NCBI GenBank assembly: GCA_913060515.1
Contig: CAJXRZ010000017.1
Location: forward strand, 1-64,000
Reading direction: 5' to 3'
Source of the DNA: an uncultured Pseudomonadota bacterium
Lineage (GTDB): Bacteria; Myxococcota_A; UBA796; CAJQPC01
DNA: 64,000 nt
Below the pieces are notes generated by a model, which ran no database searches, was not told the DNA's origin, and was given only the letters and a program-made list of their open reading frames with translations. A program made the position numbers and the translations under genes. Positions 8,358 through 16,515 of the stretch are shown in pieces (the stretch's first letter is position 1; every line of letters starts with the position of its first letter).

Positions 8358-8798
8358 TCAGGGGAGCGCATTCTTGATGGCCTCGGGCGCTTCTGGAGCA
8401 TCTGGGGAGTAGCCCGCCAGGGTGGTCTGATTGGCCCAAGTCCACATACAAAGCTTCAGTTCCGTCCAGGCGTTGTGCAGCGGACAGGGGTTCTGGTGGT
8501 CGCAGTTTCCCAGACCAAAGGCGCAGCGTTCTCCCTCGATGAACAAGTCTGTGGCGTTCAGGATCTGAAGGAAAGTGATGTCCTCGGGTGCCTTGGCCAG
8601 AGAGAAGCCCCCGCCATGACCCCGCTTGCTGTGGACCAGCTTGGCCACCACCAGGCGCCGCATCACCTTGGAGACGTAGTGCGCCGGGATGTTGGCATTG
8701 TCAGCCAACTCCTTGGAACGCATGGGGTCATCCCCTTCGTGACAGGCCAGACAGGCCATTGCCCTTAGGGCGTATTCAGCGGTCTGCGTGAGCAGCAT
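8358..8798 (-). CDS. Rrf2-family Fe-S transcription regulator (NsrR/IscR-like)
   Basis: 146 residues. The N-terminal winged helix (residues 1-75) has the Rrf2 signature ([36 protein letters not shown]). The following loop has cysteines spaced C-x6-C-x5-C, close to the cluster ligands of NsrR and IscR, so an Fe-S cluster sensing NO or iron status is likely. A good ribosome-binding site, AAGGAGA, precedes the ATG. It is divergent from nirK across an 84-base region and so is the obvious local candidate to control nirK and perhaps nor/nap in response to NO (inference). Confidence 0.9.
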   Translation of the reverse strand: MLLTQTAEYALRAMACLACHEGDDPMRSKELADNANIPAHYVSKVMRRLVVAKLVHSKRGHGGGFSLAKAPEDITFLQILNATDLFIEGERCAFGLGNCDHQNPCPLHNAWTELKLCMWTWANQTTLAGYSPDAPEAPEAIKNALP

Positions 8799-8816
8799 TG
8801 GGTGGTCTCCTTCACC

Positions 8817-8845
8817 TTGACGGACCTGTATGTCTACTATAGGAT
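8817..8845 (+). promoter_or_regulatory. Putative nirK promoter
   Basis: TTGACG at 8817-8822 and TAGGAT at 8840-8845 are 17 bases apart, a plausible sigma-70-type pair pointing to nirK. A perfect 7-base inverted repeat, GGACCTG at 8822-8828 and CAGGTCC at 8862-8868, brackets the -10 region and could be an operator for the divergent Rrf2 regulator. The ribosome-binding sequence AAAGGAGA at 8871-8878 sits 4 bases before the nirK ATG and fixes that start. Confidence 0.45.
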
Positions 8846-8882
8846 TGAGTCAAAGGACCCGCAGGTCCACAAAGGAGATTCC

Positions 8883-10337
8883 ATGCTTTTTGTCCTGGCC
8901 AGTCTGGCCTGCCAGACCGTCGAAGATGCTCCGTCATCGACCCCGGAGGTGAGCTCTCAGCAAGCCGCAGTCGGCTCAGTTGTGGCCGAACTCACCCATG
9001 CCCCCGACGTTCCTGCGGCAACCGGTCGCACCCAGCCCACCAAAGTTGTGGTCGAGCTTGAGGTGCGGGAGTTGGTGATGCCCATCGCCGACGGTGTCGA
9101 GTACACCTTCTGGACTTTTGGCGGAGAGGTCCCAGGGCAGTTCATTCGCATCCGGGAAGGGGACGAGGTGGAGTTCCATCTTCAGAACCATCCGGACAGC
9201 AAGATGCCTCACAACATCGACCTGCATGCCGTCACGGGCCCAGGTGGAGGCGCCGCCAGCAGCTTTACGGCACCCGGCCACGCCTCACAATTCACCTTCA
9301 AGGCCCTCAACCCAGGCCTCTACGTCTACCACTGCGCTACTGCGCCAGTCGGAATGCATGTGGCCAACGGCATGTACGGGCTGATTTTCGTTGAGCCCGA
9401 GGGCGGGCTTCCCGAGGTCGATCACGAGTACTACGTGATGCAAGGGGACTACTACACGGTGGGCAAGTACCGTGAAAAGGGTCTGCAGCCCTTTGATATG
9501 CAGAAGGCCATCGAAGAGAACGCCACTTATGTGCTCTTCAATGGCAGCGAGGGTGCGCTGCTCGGAGACAACGCTCTCAAGGCGAAGGTCGGCGAGACCG
9601 TGCGCCTCTATGTGGGCAACGGTGGACCCAACTTGGTCTCCAGCTTCCACGTCATCGGCGAGATCTTCGACACCGTCTACCCCGAGGGTGGCAACAACCT
9701 GAACCACAACGTGCAGACCACTCTGATTCCATCGGGCGGCGCAGCCATCGTGGAGTTCAAGGTCGAAGCACCTGGCACCTACGTGCTGGTGGACCACAGC
9801 ATCTTCCGTGCCTTCAACAAGGGTGCTTTGGGCATGTTGAAGGTCGAAGGCGACGAGGACTTGGTCGTCTACTCCGGCAAGGAAGTCGACTCGGTCTACT
9901 TGGCTGACAAGGCCAGCGCGAACTCCGGTGAGAAGGCCGTCGCCGCAGCGGAAGGGCTCTCCAGCGGAGATCTGACCCCTGCAGCTCAGAAGGCGGCCGG
10001 CGAGGCGCTCTTTGCGGGCACTTGCTCCACCTGCCATCAGGCTGACGGAGCAGGCATGGCCAGCGTCTTCCCACCCCTGGCTGGCAGTGACTACTTGAAC
10101 GCTGACGTGAACCGGGCAATTGGCGTGGTCCTCAATGGACTCTCCGGACCCATCACCGTCAACGGCACCGAGTGGATTTCGGTCATGCCGCCCATGAGCC
10201 AGCTCAACGACGACGAGGTCGCGAACATCTTGACCTATGTCTATGGAAGCTGGGGCAACTCGGGTGCCATCGTGACCGCTGACGAGGTGGCGGCTGTTCG
10301 TGCAAAGGGCGGCCAACCAGCAGGCGCGGCACACTGA
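8883..10337 (+). CDS. nirK: Copper nitrite reductase with C-terminal cytochrome c domain
   Basis: 484 residues. Reduces nitrite to NO in the periplasm. Two cupredoxin domains: type-1 Cu ligands His110, Cys151, His159 and Met164 ([15 protein letters not shown]); type-2 Cu ligands His115, His150 and His305; catalytic Asp113 and His256. The linker after Cys151 is of the AniA (class II) type. A class I cytochrome c follows, with CSTCH at 381-385 and a distal Met in MPPM, so the electron donor domain is built in. The N-terminus is a short hydrophobic signal ending LASLAC, possibly lipidated. The start at 8883 is set by AAAGGAGA. The stop overlaps the nirV start (TGATG). Confidence 0.95.
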   Translation: MLFVLASLACQTVEDAPSSTPEVSSQQAAVGSVVAELTHAPDVPAATGRTQPTKVVVELEVRELVMPIADGVEYTFWTFGGEVPGQFIRIREGDEVEFHLQNHPDSKMPHNIDLHAVTGPGGGAASSFTAPGHASQFTFKALNPGLYVYHCATAPVGMHVANGMYGLIFVEPEGGLPEVDHEYYVMQGDYYTVGKYREKGLQPFDMQKAIEENATYVLFNGSEGALLGDNALKAKVGETVRLYVGNGGPNLVSSFHVIGEIFDTVYPEGGNNLNHNVQTTLIPSGGAAIVEFKVEAPGTYVLVDHSIFRAFNKGALGMLKVEGDEDLVVYSGKEVDSVYLADKASANSGEKAVAAAEGLSSGDLTPAAQKAAGEALFAGTCSTCHQADGAGMASVFPPLAGSDYLNADVNRAIGVVLNGLSGPITVNGTEWISVMPPMSQLNDDEVANILTYVYGSWGNSGAIVTADEVAAVRAKGGQPAGAAH

Positions 10338-11062
10338 TGCTCTGGTGGCTGCTAGCGCTGCGTGTTGCGGTACCAGAGGGGAGTCATGCTCCCTTCTACC
10401 CGCCTACGCCTGAGCTCGAGAAGGTGGCTATGCCCGCCTTCATGCTGGATGACAAGCCAGTCACCAATGCGCAGTTTTTGACCTTTGTGAAGGCCAATCC
10501 TGAGTGGGCAAGGGGCACAGTGAGCCCCTTGTTCGCAGAGTCGGGCTACCTCGCCGACTGGATGGGGCCCAAGTCGATCGGCGCTCTGGAGCCTCAGGCC
10601 CCTGTCGTCTCTGTGAGTTGGCATGCGGCCCGAGCGTTCTGCCAGGCTCAAGGCGGGGACCTGCCTACAAGTTGGCAGTGGGAGTACGCAGCTGATGCGA
10701 CCCTGAGCGCACCCAGCGGCGCAAGGAAGGACCCGGAGACCCTCCAGCAGATCTTGAATTGGTATGCGCAGGGCGGCTCCGCTCTGCCCGGACCAGTCGG
10801 CCAAGGTCAGCCAAATCACTTTGGCCTGTTCGACATGCACGGGCTGATCTGGGAGTGGACGCTGGACTTTGACGCCTTGCCCGTCACCGGAGATGCCCGT
10901 GACGCGGGGGATGCCGAGCGCCTTCGCTTCTGTGGTGCCGGTGCGGTCTCCGCCGCAGATACCGAGGACTACGCAAGCTTTATGCGTCTGGCCTTTAGGG
11001 ACAGTTTGGAAGCAGATTACGCCACTTCAAACCTGGGATTCCGATGCGCATCCTCCCTTTGA
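10337..11062 (+). CDS. nirV: NirV-like formylglycine-generating-enzyme family protein
   Basis: 241 residues of the FGE-sulfatase (SUMF1-like) fold: DDKPVTNAQF near the N-terminus, VSWHAARAFC, LPTSWQWEYAAD, FDMHGLIWEW, and a final NLGFRC. Proteins of this kind are commonly encoded next to nirK and are called NirV; their exact role is not settled. A hydrophobic N-terminus ([12 protein letters not shown]) suggests export. It overlaps nirK by one base and the SCO gene by 19 bases, so the three are translationally linked. Confidence 0.85.
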   Translation: MLWWLLALRVAVPEGSHAPFYPPTPELEKVAMPAFMLDDKPVTNAQFLTFVKANPEWARGTVSPLFAESGYLADWMGPKSIGALEPQAPVVSVSWHAARAFCQAQGGDLPTSWQWEYAADATLSAPSGARKDPETLQQILNWYAQGGSALPGPVGQGQPNHFGLFDMHGLIWEWTLDFDALPVTGDARDAGDAERLRFCGAGAVSAADTEDYASFMRLAFRDSLEADYATSNLGFRCASSL

Positions 11063-11649
11063 TTTTCCTGGCTTCTCTGAGCGCCTGCGCCAACGAGGCC
11101 AGCGCTCCCCAAGCCGAAGCGCCTGCGCTCTTGGCGCTCGCGCCTCAAGCGCCTGACCCGGCGCTGGGGCCCTCCATCTACGATCTGAAGGTGGACCTTC
11201 ACGACCAGAATGGGCAGCCCCACGGGCTAGACATTCACGCCGGGCATCCGACCCTGGTCAGCATGTTCTACGGGAGCTGCAAGGCGGCCTGTCCGCTCTT
11301 GATCAGCGACTTGAAGCGCGTAGAGGCCCAAGCTTTGGAGGCCGGGCACAGCGAGCTTCGCGTGCTCATGGTCAGCTTCGACCCCGACCGGGACACTCCC
11401 CAAGTCATGGCCGGTCTGGTCCAAGACCATGAGCTGGATGGCACCCGTTGGCGTTTGAGCGCTCCGAGGAGCGGCGATGCCAGAAGTCTTGGTGCAGTCC
11501 TGAACGTCTCCTTTCGAGATGTAGGGAACGGCATGTTCCAGCACGACAGCGTGCTCATCCTGCTGAACTCAGAGGGGCAAGAGTTGGCCCGCTTGGACGG
11601 ATTGAATCAAGACCCAAGTCCACTGCTTGAGGCACTCGATGCACCTTGA
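11044..11649 (+). CDS. SCO1/SenC-family copper chaperone lipoprotein
   Basis: 201 residues. Signal peptide with lipobox LSAC (Cys15), so it is membrane-anchored outside the cytoplasm. The thioredoxin-like domain has the SCO copper motif C79-KAA-C83 and the conserved distal His167 (FQHDS), plus VSFDPDRDTP typical of the family. SCO proteins deliver copper or reduce cysteine ligands of copper enzymes. In this operon the likely client is NirK. It overlaps nirV by 19 bases. N2O reductase is also a known SCO client elsewhere, but nosZ is not in the window. Confidence 0.93.
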   Translation: MRILPLIFLASLSACANEASAPQAEAPALLALAPQAPDPALGPSIYDLKVDLHDQNGQPHGLDIHAGHPTLVSMFYGSCKAACPLLISDLKRVEAQALEAGHSELRVLMVSFDPDRDTPQVMAGLVQDHELDGTRWRLSAPRSGDARSLGAVLNVSFRDVGNGMFQHDSVLILLNSEGQELARLDGLNQDPSPLLEALDAP

Positions 11650-11652
11650 AAC

Positions 11653-11682
11653 GGCTCTTCCTTCCTGGGCTCTTCCTTCCTG
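11653..11682. repeat. Perfect 15-bp tandem repeat upstream of norC
   Basis: GGCTCTTCCTTCCTG occurs twice head to tail (11653-11667 and 11668-11682), 63-92 bases before the norC start. It is followed at 11688-11698 by the inverted repeat GGAACGGTTCC and a run of six T (11699-11704), which together make a weak terminator-like element for the nirK operon. The tandem repeat may be a double protein-binding site for the nor promoter (inference). Confidence 0.6.
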
Positions 11683-11719
11683 CTCCTGGAACGGTTCCTT
11701 TTTTGATTATCTCAATAGA

Positions 11720-11729
11720 TATCCGGATA
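11720..11729. promoter_or_regulatory. Palindrome TATCCGGATA before norC
   Basis: A perfect 10-base palindrome centred about 20 bases upstream of the norC ATG. Related CCGGA-containing AT-rich sequences lie before the nap operon (ATACCGGACA near 17685) and a weaker one before nirK (TATAGGATTG). It could be a shared operator. The ribosome-binding sequence GGAAAGAGG follows directly before norC. Confidence 0.35.
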
Positions 11730-11744
11730 CGGAAAGAGGTATAA

Positions 11745-12431
11745 ATGCTTAGCAAATCACAGGCGAAGTGGTTCTTTCTCATCGCCACCGGAGGCTTCTC
11801 AGGGGTGTTCCTCTGGCTGACGGTGGACACGGTGATGCAGACCCCCGAACGCTCCAACGAAGAGAACCTGTCCGAGTCGGTCGTCCGCGGAAAGTTCATC
11901 TGGGAGGACAACAACTGTATGGGCTGTCACACCCTGCTCGGGGAGGGTGCCTACTACGCGCCTGAGCTGACCAAGGTCGTGGAACGGCGCGGTGAAGTGT
12001 GGATGAGGGCCTTCATCAAGGACCCCCAGGCCATGTACCCAGGGCGCCGAAAGATGGTGCAGTACGACTTCACAGACGATGAGATCACTGACCTGATCGC
12101 GTTCTTCACGTGGATTGGGGAGATCGACACCAACGGCTTCCCGGCGGAGCCTGACTTGGCTCCCGCTCCAGTCTACGTGGCGCCTGCTGTAGCGGGAAGC
12201 GCTCCTGCCCCCGATACCTTCTCGGCAATCTGTATTGCTTGCCACTCCCTTGAGGGGAGCGGCGGCAACGTGGGTCCCGCCCTTGATGGCGTAGGCGCTC
12301 GCTATTCCGAGCCAGAGCTTCGTGCCTGGTTGGCTGATCCTGAGGGAACAAAGCCTGGAACAGCCATGCCCAATCTGAATCTGTCGGAGGCGGATTTGAA
12401 CGAAATCACCTCTTTCTTGATGACCAAGTGA
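11745..12431 (+). CDS. norC: Nitric oxide reductase subunit C with an extra heme domain
   Basis: 228 residues. N-terminal membrane anchor (residues about 8-28), then the usual NorC cytochrome c with CMGCH at 58-62 and YPGRRKM-type distal region. Usual NorC ends near 150 residues. Here a Pro/Ala-rich linker (about 135-160) joins a second class I cytochrome c with CIACH at 164-168 and a MPNLNLS distal methionine. It should pass electrons from periplasmic donors to NorB, possibly through a two-heme wire. It is the first gene of the norCBQD run. Confidence 0.95.
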   Translation: MLSKSQAKWFFLIATGGFSGVFLWLTVDTVMQTPERSNEENLSESVVRGKFIWEDNNCMGCHTLLGEGAYYAPELTKVVERRGEVWMRAFIKDPQAMYPGRRKMVQYDFTDDEITDLIAFFTWIGEIDTNGFPAEPDLAPAPVYVAPAVAGSAPAPDTFSAICIACHSLEGSGGNVGPALDGVGARYSEPELRAWLADPEGTKPGTAMPNLNLSEADLNEITSFLMTK

Positions 12432-12444
12432 GCCGGAGTCAGAC

Positions 12445-13806
12445 ATGACGTCTCTCAAGTACAAATCCTGGCTGGTCGCCTGGACCTTCTTTGCCACGTG
12501 CATGCTGCTGCTGGTCTTGCAGATCACCTACGGCTTCATCATGGGCTTTGCCCACATGGGCATGGACGGCCTGCACGAGTGGATTCCCTTCAACGTCGCA
12601 CGCGCCACCCACACCAACCTCTTGGTGGTCTGGCTCCTCGCCGGCTTTATGGGCTCCGCCTACTACATCATTCCTGATGAGACCGAGCAGGAGATCTGGT
12701 CCATGCCGCTGGCATGGATCCAATGGGGCTCCCTGGTTCTCGTCGGTGTCACCGCCGTCATTGGTTTCCACTTCAACTGGTGGGAGGGCCGGAAGTTCCT
12801 AGAGATTCCAAGGCCCTTGGACTACCTGGTGGTGGTCAATGTCCTGGCCTTCTTGCTGAACATCGGCATGACCTTGTGGAAGGCCAAGCGCTACACCACG
12901 ACGGCCATGACCCTGCTGGTGGGCTTGGTCGCTGCGGCCCTGCTCTACCTCCCCGGCATGATCACCTTCGAGTCCCAGGTCTACGACAGCTACTTCCGCT
13001 GGTGGGTTGTTCACCTTTGGGTTGAGGGCGTCTGGGAGCTGGTGATGGGTGCCATCCTCTCCTACCTGCTCATCAAGCTCTCCGGAGTGGACCGCGAGGT
13101 CATCGAGAAGTGGCTCTATGTGATTGTTGGCCTGACCTTCCTGTCCGGAATCCTGGGCACAGGTCACCACTATTACTGGATTGGTGCGCCGGAGTACTGG
13201 CTCATGGTGGGTGGATTCTTCTCCGCCTTGGAGCCCCTGGCATTCCTGGGAATGGCTCTGTATACGGTGACCATGGCCCGCCGCGGAGAGAGGCGCCACG
13301 ACAACCGCGTAGCGCTCTACTGGGCGGTCGGTACTGGCATCATGTCCTTTGTCGGGGCCGGGTTCCTGGGCTTTGCCCACACCTTGCCGCAGGTGAACAT
13401 CTGGACGCACGGCACCTTGGTCACGGCGATGCACGGTCACCTCGCTTTCTGGGGCGCCTACGGCATGCTCATCTTCGCGATGATTGCCTACGCACTGCCA
13501 GAGATGACGGGCCGCAAGCTCTTTGGTGGCTGGCTTCCTGAGTGGAGCTTCTGGATCAGCAACATCGGCATGATCAGCATGACGGGCGCCTTTGCGGTAG
13601 CCGGCATCGGTCAAGTCTATCTGGAGCGCCGCATGGGGCTGGACTTCCTGGAGACCCAGGAGGCCCTGGAGGTTCACTTCCTCGCCCTGGTGATGGCAGC
13701 GACCCTGTTCACGATTGGCGTCTTGATGTTCATCTGGAACTTCATTCAGTACGGAATGCCGAAGGTGGCCGAAGAGGCCGCCCCTGTCCCTGTGGCCGCC
13801 AAGTAG
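12445..13806 (+). CDS. norB: Nitric oxide reductase subunit B (cNOR)
   Basis: 453 residues, about 12 membrane helices. Reduces two NO to N2O at a heme b3/FeB centre. Heme and metal ligands are visible: His in THTNLL (heme b), HLWVEGVWELVMG (FeB His plus the catalytic Glu), the GTGHHYYW pair (FeB) and MHGHLAFWG (hemes b and b3). Length and the absence of a fused quinol-oxidising N-terminal domain mark a cytochrome-c-dependent cNOR that pairs with norC 13 bases upstream. Confidence 0.97.
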   Translation: MTSLKYKSWLVAWTFFATCMLLLVLQITYGFIMGFAHMGMDGLHEWIPFNVARATHTNLLVVWLLAGFMGSAYYIIPDETEQEIWSMPLAWIQWGSLVLVGVTAVIGFHFNWWEGRKFLEIPRPLDYLVVVNVLAFLLNIGMTLWKAKRYTTTAMTLLVGLVAAALLYLPGMITFESQVYDSYFRWWVVHLWVEGVWELVMGAILSYLLIKLSGVDREVIEKWLYVIVGLTFLSGILGTGHHYYWIGAPEYWLMVGGFFSALEPLAFLGMALYTVTMARRGERRHDNRVALYWAVGTGIMSFVGAGFLGFAHTLPQVNIWTHGTLVTAMHGHLAFWGAYGMLIFAMIAYALPEMTGRKLFGGWLPEWSFWISNIGMISMTGAFAVAGIGQVYLERRMGLDFLETQEALEVHFLALVMAATLFTIGVLMFIWNFIQYGMPKVAEEAAPVPVAAK

Positions 13807-13815
13807 GAGATGCGC

Positions 13816-14622
13816 ATGTCAGTCGAAGACCACAGCAAAGAGTCCAGCGAAGACCTCCCCTTCTACGAGGCTGTTGGCGCTGAGTGCCAAGTCTTCAACC
13901 ACTGTCATGCGCAGAGCCTGCCGCTCTTGCTCAAAGGCCCTACCGGCTGCGGAAAGTCGCGGTTGGTAGAGCACATGGCTGCCCGAATGGGGCGGCCTCT
14001 GGTGACCGTCTCCGCGCACGAGGAGACCTCCGCAGTTGATCTGCTGGGGCGCTACCTGGTGCGCGGGGGCGAGACCCATTGGTTGGATGGACCTGTGACC
14101 CGCGCGGTGCGGGAGGGTGCCATCCTCTACGTGGACGAGGTGGCCGAAGCCCGTCCGGACGTGGTGGTGGTCTTGCACCCCCTCACGGACCACCGAAGAA
14201 GGCTCTTTATCGACCGCTTGGACGAGGAGCTCATCGCTGCCCCAGGATTCATGCTGGTGGTCAGCTACAACCCTGGGTACCAGGGTGCTTTCAAGCAACT
14301 CAAGCCCTCCACCCGGCAGCGCTTTGTCGGGATGTCGATGACCTACCCTGAGCCTGCTCTTGAGCAGCGCATCTTGATTGGCGAGACAGGCTGCGATGAG
14401 GGCGTCGCCAAGCGCTTGGTGGCCTTGGGCCAGAAGCTGCGTGGCTTGGACCAGCTCGGTCTGAGCGAGGTGCCTTCCACCCGCCTGCTTGTGGATACGG
14501 CTCGCCTAATTGGCAGCGGCCTTCCGCCTCGCCTGGCGTGCCGCGTCGGCATTCTGCAGCTCTTGAGCGATGACACCCAGCTGGTTGACGGACTGGGCGA
14601 CTTGGTTGACTTGGTCTTCTGA
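13816..14622 (+). CDS. norQ: NorQ, MoxR-type AAA+ ATPase for NOR maturation
   Basis: 268 residues. MoxR AAA+ ATPase with Walker A GPTGCGKS, Walker B region ILYVDEVAEA and sensor region VSYNPGYQG. NorQ works with NorD to insert non-heme iron into NorB. ATG at 13816 is preferred over 13810 because AGGAG then lies 6 bases away. The stop overlaps the norD start (TGATG). Confidence 0.94.
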   Translation: MSVEDHSKESSEDLPFYEAVGAECQVFNHCHAQSLPLLLKGPTGCGKSRLVEHMAARMGRPLVTVSAHEETSAVDLLGRYLVRGGETHWLDGPVTRAVREGAILYVDEVAEARPDVVVVLHPLTDHRRRLFIDRLDEELIAAPGFMLVVSYNPGYQGAFKQLKPSTRQRFVGMSMTYPEPALEQRILIGETGCDEGVAKRLVALGQKLRGLDQLGLSEVPSTRLLVDTARLIGSGLPPRLACRVGILQLLSDDTQLVDGLGDLVDLVF

Positions 14623-16490
14623 TGGACGCCCCGGAGCTCGATCTAGACTGGGAAGAGGGGCTGTTTCGGGCCATGCGTGGCCTGTGGCGGCGCCTGCGTC
14701 CCAAGGCTGCTCCGAAGTTTGACGCCGGACGGGCGGCGGTCTTTGAGAGCTGGCAGCCCAGGCTGGAGCTCTTGGGCCGCTTGGTGGGTCCCAAGGACCT
14801 GCAGGTGAACCTGGGACGCTCCGAGGGTGGTCTGCGCGGCCACACCATGCTGCTTCCGCCCTTCATCGACCTGGGGCCAGACCCACAAGTCAACGGGGCG
14901 CTGTACCTGCTGCGAGGGGTGCTCGGTGCGCGCTTGGCTGGGCAGGATCTAGCGCGAAGTGGACAGCCCTGGACCGATGCCTGGGCCATGTTGGACGCGG
15001 TCGCCTCTGTTCTGCCGGAGCTCTTTGATGAGCTGCCAAGGCTGGAGGAGGTGTGGCAAGAAGCTGGCGCCCTGGTCTTGGCGGCTAGGCCCGAGGTGAC
15101 CTCGGAGGCGGCACGCTGCTTTGAGACGGCTGTGGCGGAGCTGCTCTCCAAGGGCACGGTCAGTGACTGCCCCAGGCTCCAAGATGCTTCTCGACCCCCT
15201 GCCGTGCTGCTCTGGGGGCGTCTGATGGCAGACGTTAAAGCACCGGCCGGGCCTCAGGAGGCAGCGGAGGATGAGGCGGGGAGCAAGGAAGGGCAGCGCC
15301 CTGAGAGCGAGGCCGAGATGCCGCAGGCGGTAGAGGACCTGGTGCTCATCAACCTGGACCAGAAAAAGGCCCTGGAGCTGCCCACCCATGTCTTTGAGAA
15401 GGTCGAGACCGCAGAGGCCTTCAACGGGACGCTTCGTCAACTCGACGGAGAGGATGACCTGGATGACCAGCTCGAGGCGCTGGAGGAGGTTCAGCTCGGC
15501 CACTTGGTGCGCGGTGGACCCGAGGCACAGGCGATGCTGCGGGCCGAGGTCGGACTGGAGGTCGACGTGCCGGATGTGGGCCGGGTCCTGCCAGGTGAGA
15601 AGGGCCTGCCCTATGACGAGTGGGACGGGCGCAAGGGCGTGTGGCGGCGGGGCTGGTGCACGGTCTACCCCACAGCCGTTCAGGCGCACTCCACCACGCC
15701 TTGGGTGGACGAGGCGTTGCTTCGCCACCGACGGCTGGTAGATGAAACGGAGCGCACGATGCGTGTGGTTCGCTCTCGACCCAGAGTGCAGCCACGGCAA
15801 CTGCAAGGGGAAGAGGTGGACGTGGATGCCTGGGTGAATGCTTGGGGCGACCGACACGCAACGGGGGAGGGGTCCAGGCGTCTGTACCGGGCCAAGCGTC
15901 CGGCGGAACGCGAGGTGGCCACCTTGGTGTTGATGGATCTCTCCCTCTCAGCAGACTCTTGGGTCTCTGGGCTGAGAGTCTTGGATGTGTGCCGGGAGGC
16001 GGTCCTTGTCCTAGGCGAGGTCAGTGAGCGCCTGGGGGACCCCCTGGCCATCATGGGTTTTGCCTCCAACACCCGAAACCACGTGCGCACCTTCGACGTG
16101 AAGGACTGGAATGAGCCGTGGTCTCTGGCCAAGCGCCGCTTGGAAGGCTTGCGGCCCCAGGGCTACACGCGCATCGGGCCAGCTCTGCGTCACTCAGGAG
16201 TAGTCCTGGACCGAACGGGGGCCCAGCGCCGCCAGTTGCTCATCCTCACCGACGGCAAACCCACAGACTACGACCGCTACGAGGGCCGCTACGGCCTGGC
16301 CGATGTGCGGCGTGCCATGCGGGACCTGCGTGAAGATGGGGTGTTGGTGCATGCCCTGGCCATTGACCGCAAGGCCCAAGCTGGACTGAGCGCGATGTGT
16401 GGTCCGGGCGGCTGGGATCTGATGCCGGACCCCAGCAAGCTGCCTGCGGCGATGGGGCGCTTGTTGGCGCGAAGGGCAGGGCGGGCCTAG
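14622..16490 (+). CDS. norD: NorD, von Willebrand factor A protein
   Basis: 622 residues. A C-terminal VWA domain (about residues 425-615) carries the MIDAS motif DLSLS, followed by TDGKPTDYD. The N-terminal part is helical and acidic around 205-250, as in NorD proteins. NorD binds NorQ and mediates activation of NorB. One-base overlap with norQ indicates coupled synthesis. Confidence 0.93.
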   Translation: MDAPELDLDWEEGLFRAMRGLWRRLRPKAAPKFDAGRAAVFESWQPRLELLGRLVGPKDLQVNLGRSEGGLRGHTMLLPPFIDLGPDPQVNGALYLLRGVLGARLAGQDLARSGQPWTDAWAMLDAVASVLPELFDELPRLEEVWQEAGALVLAARPEVTSEAARCFETAVAELLSKGTVSDCPRLQDASRPPAVLLWGRLMADVKAPAGPQEAAEDEAGSKEGQRPESEAEMPQAVEDLVLINLDQKKALELPTHVFEKVETAEAFNGTLRQLDGEDDLDDQLEALEEVQLGHLVRGGPEAQAMLRAEVGLEVDVPDVGRVLPGEKGLPYDEWDGRKGVWRRGWCTVYPTAVQAHSTTPWVDEALLRHRRLVDETERTMRVVRSRPRVQPRQLQGEEVDVDAWVNAWGDRHATGEGSRRLYRAKRPAEREVATLVLMDLSLSADSWVSGLRVLDVCREAVLVLGEVSERLGDPLAIMGFASNTRNHVRTFDVKDWNEPWSLAKRRLEGLRPQGYTRIGPALRHSGVVLDRTGAQRRQLLILTDGKPTDYDRYEGRYGLADVRRAMRDLREDGVLVHALAIDRKAQAGLSAMCGPGGWDLMPDPSKLPAAMGRLLARRAGRA

Positions 16491-16515
16491 AATCCTGTCC
16501 TCAGAAAGCTGACCT

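Noticed and set aside
11703-11715. FNR/DNR-like box TTGATTATCTCAA before norC
   Set aside because: TTGA and TCAA are separated by 5 bases; the FNR-type site needs 6 (TTGAT-N4-ATCAA).
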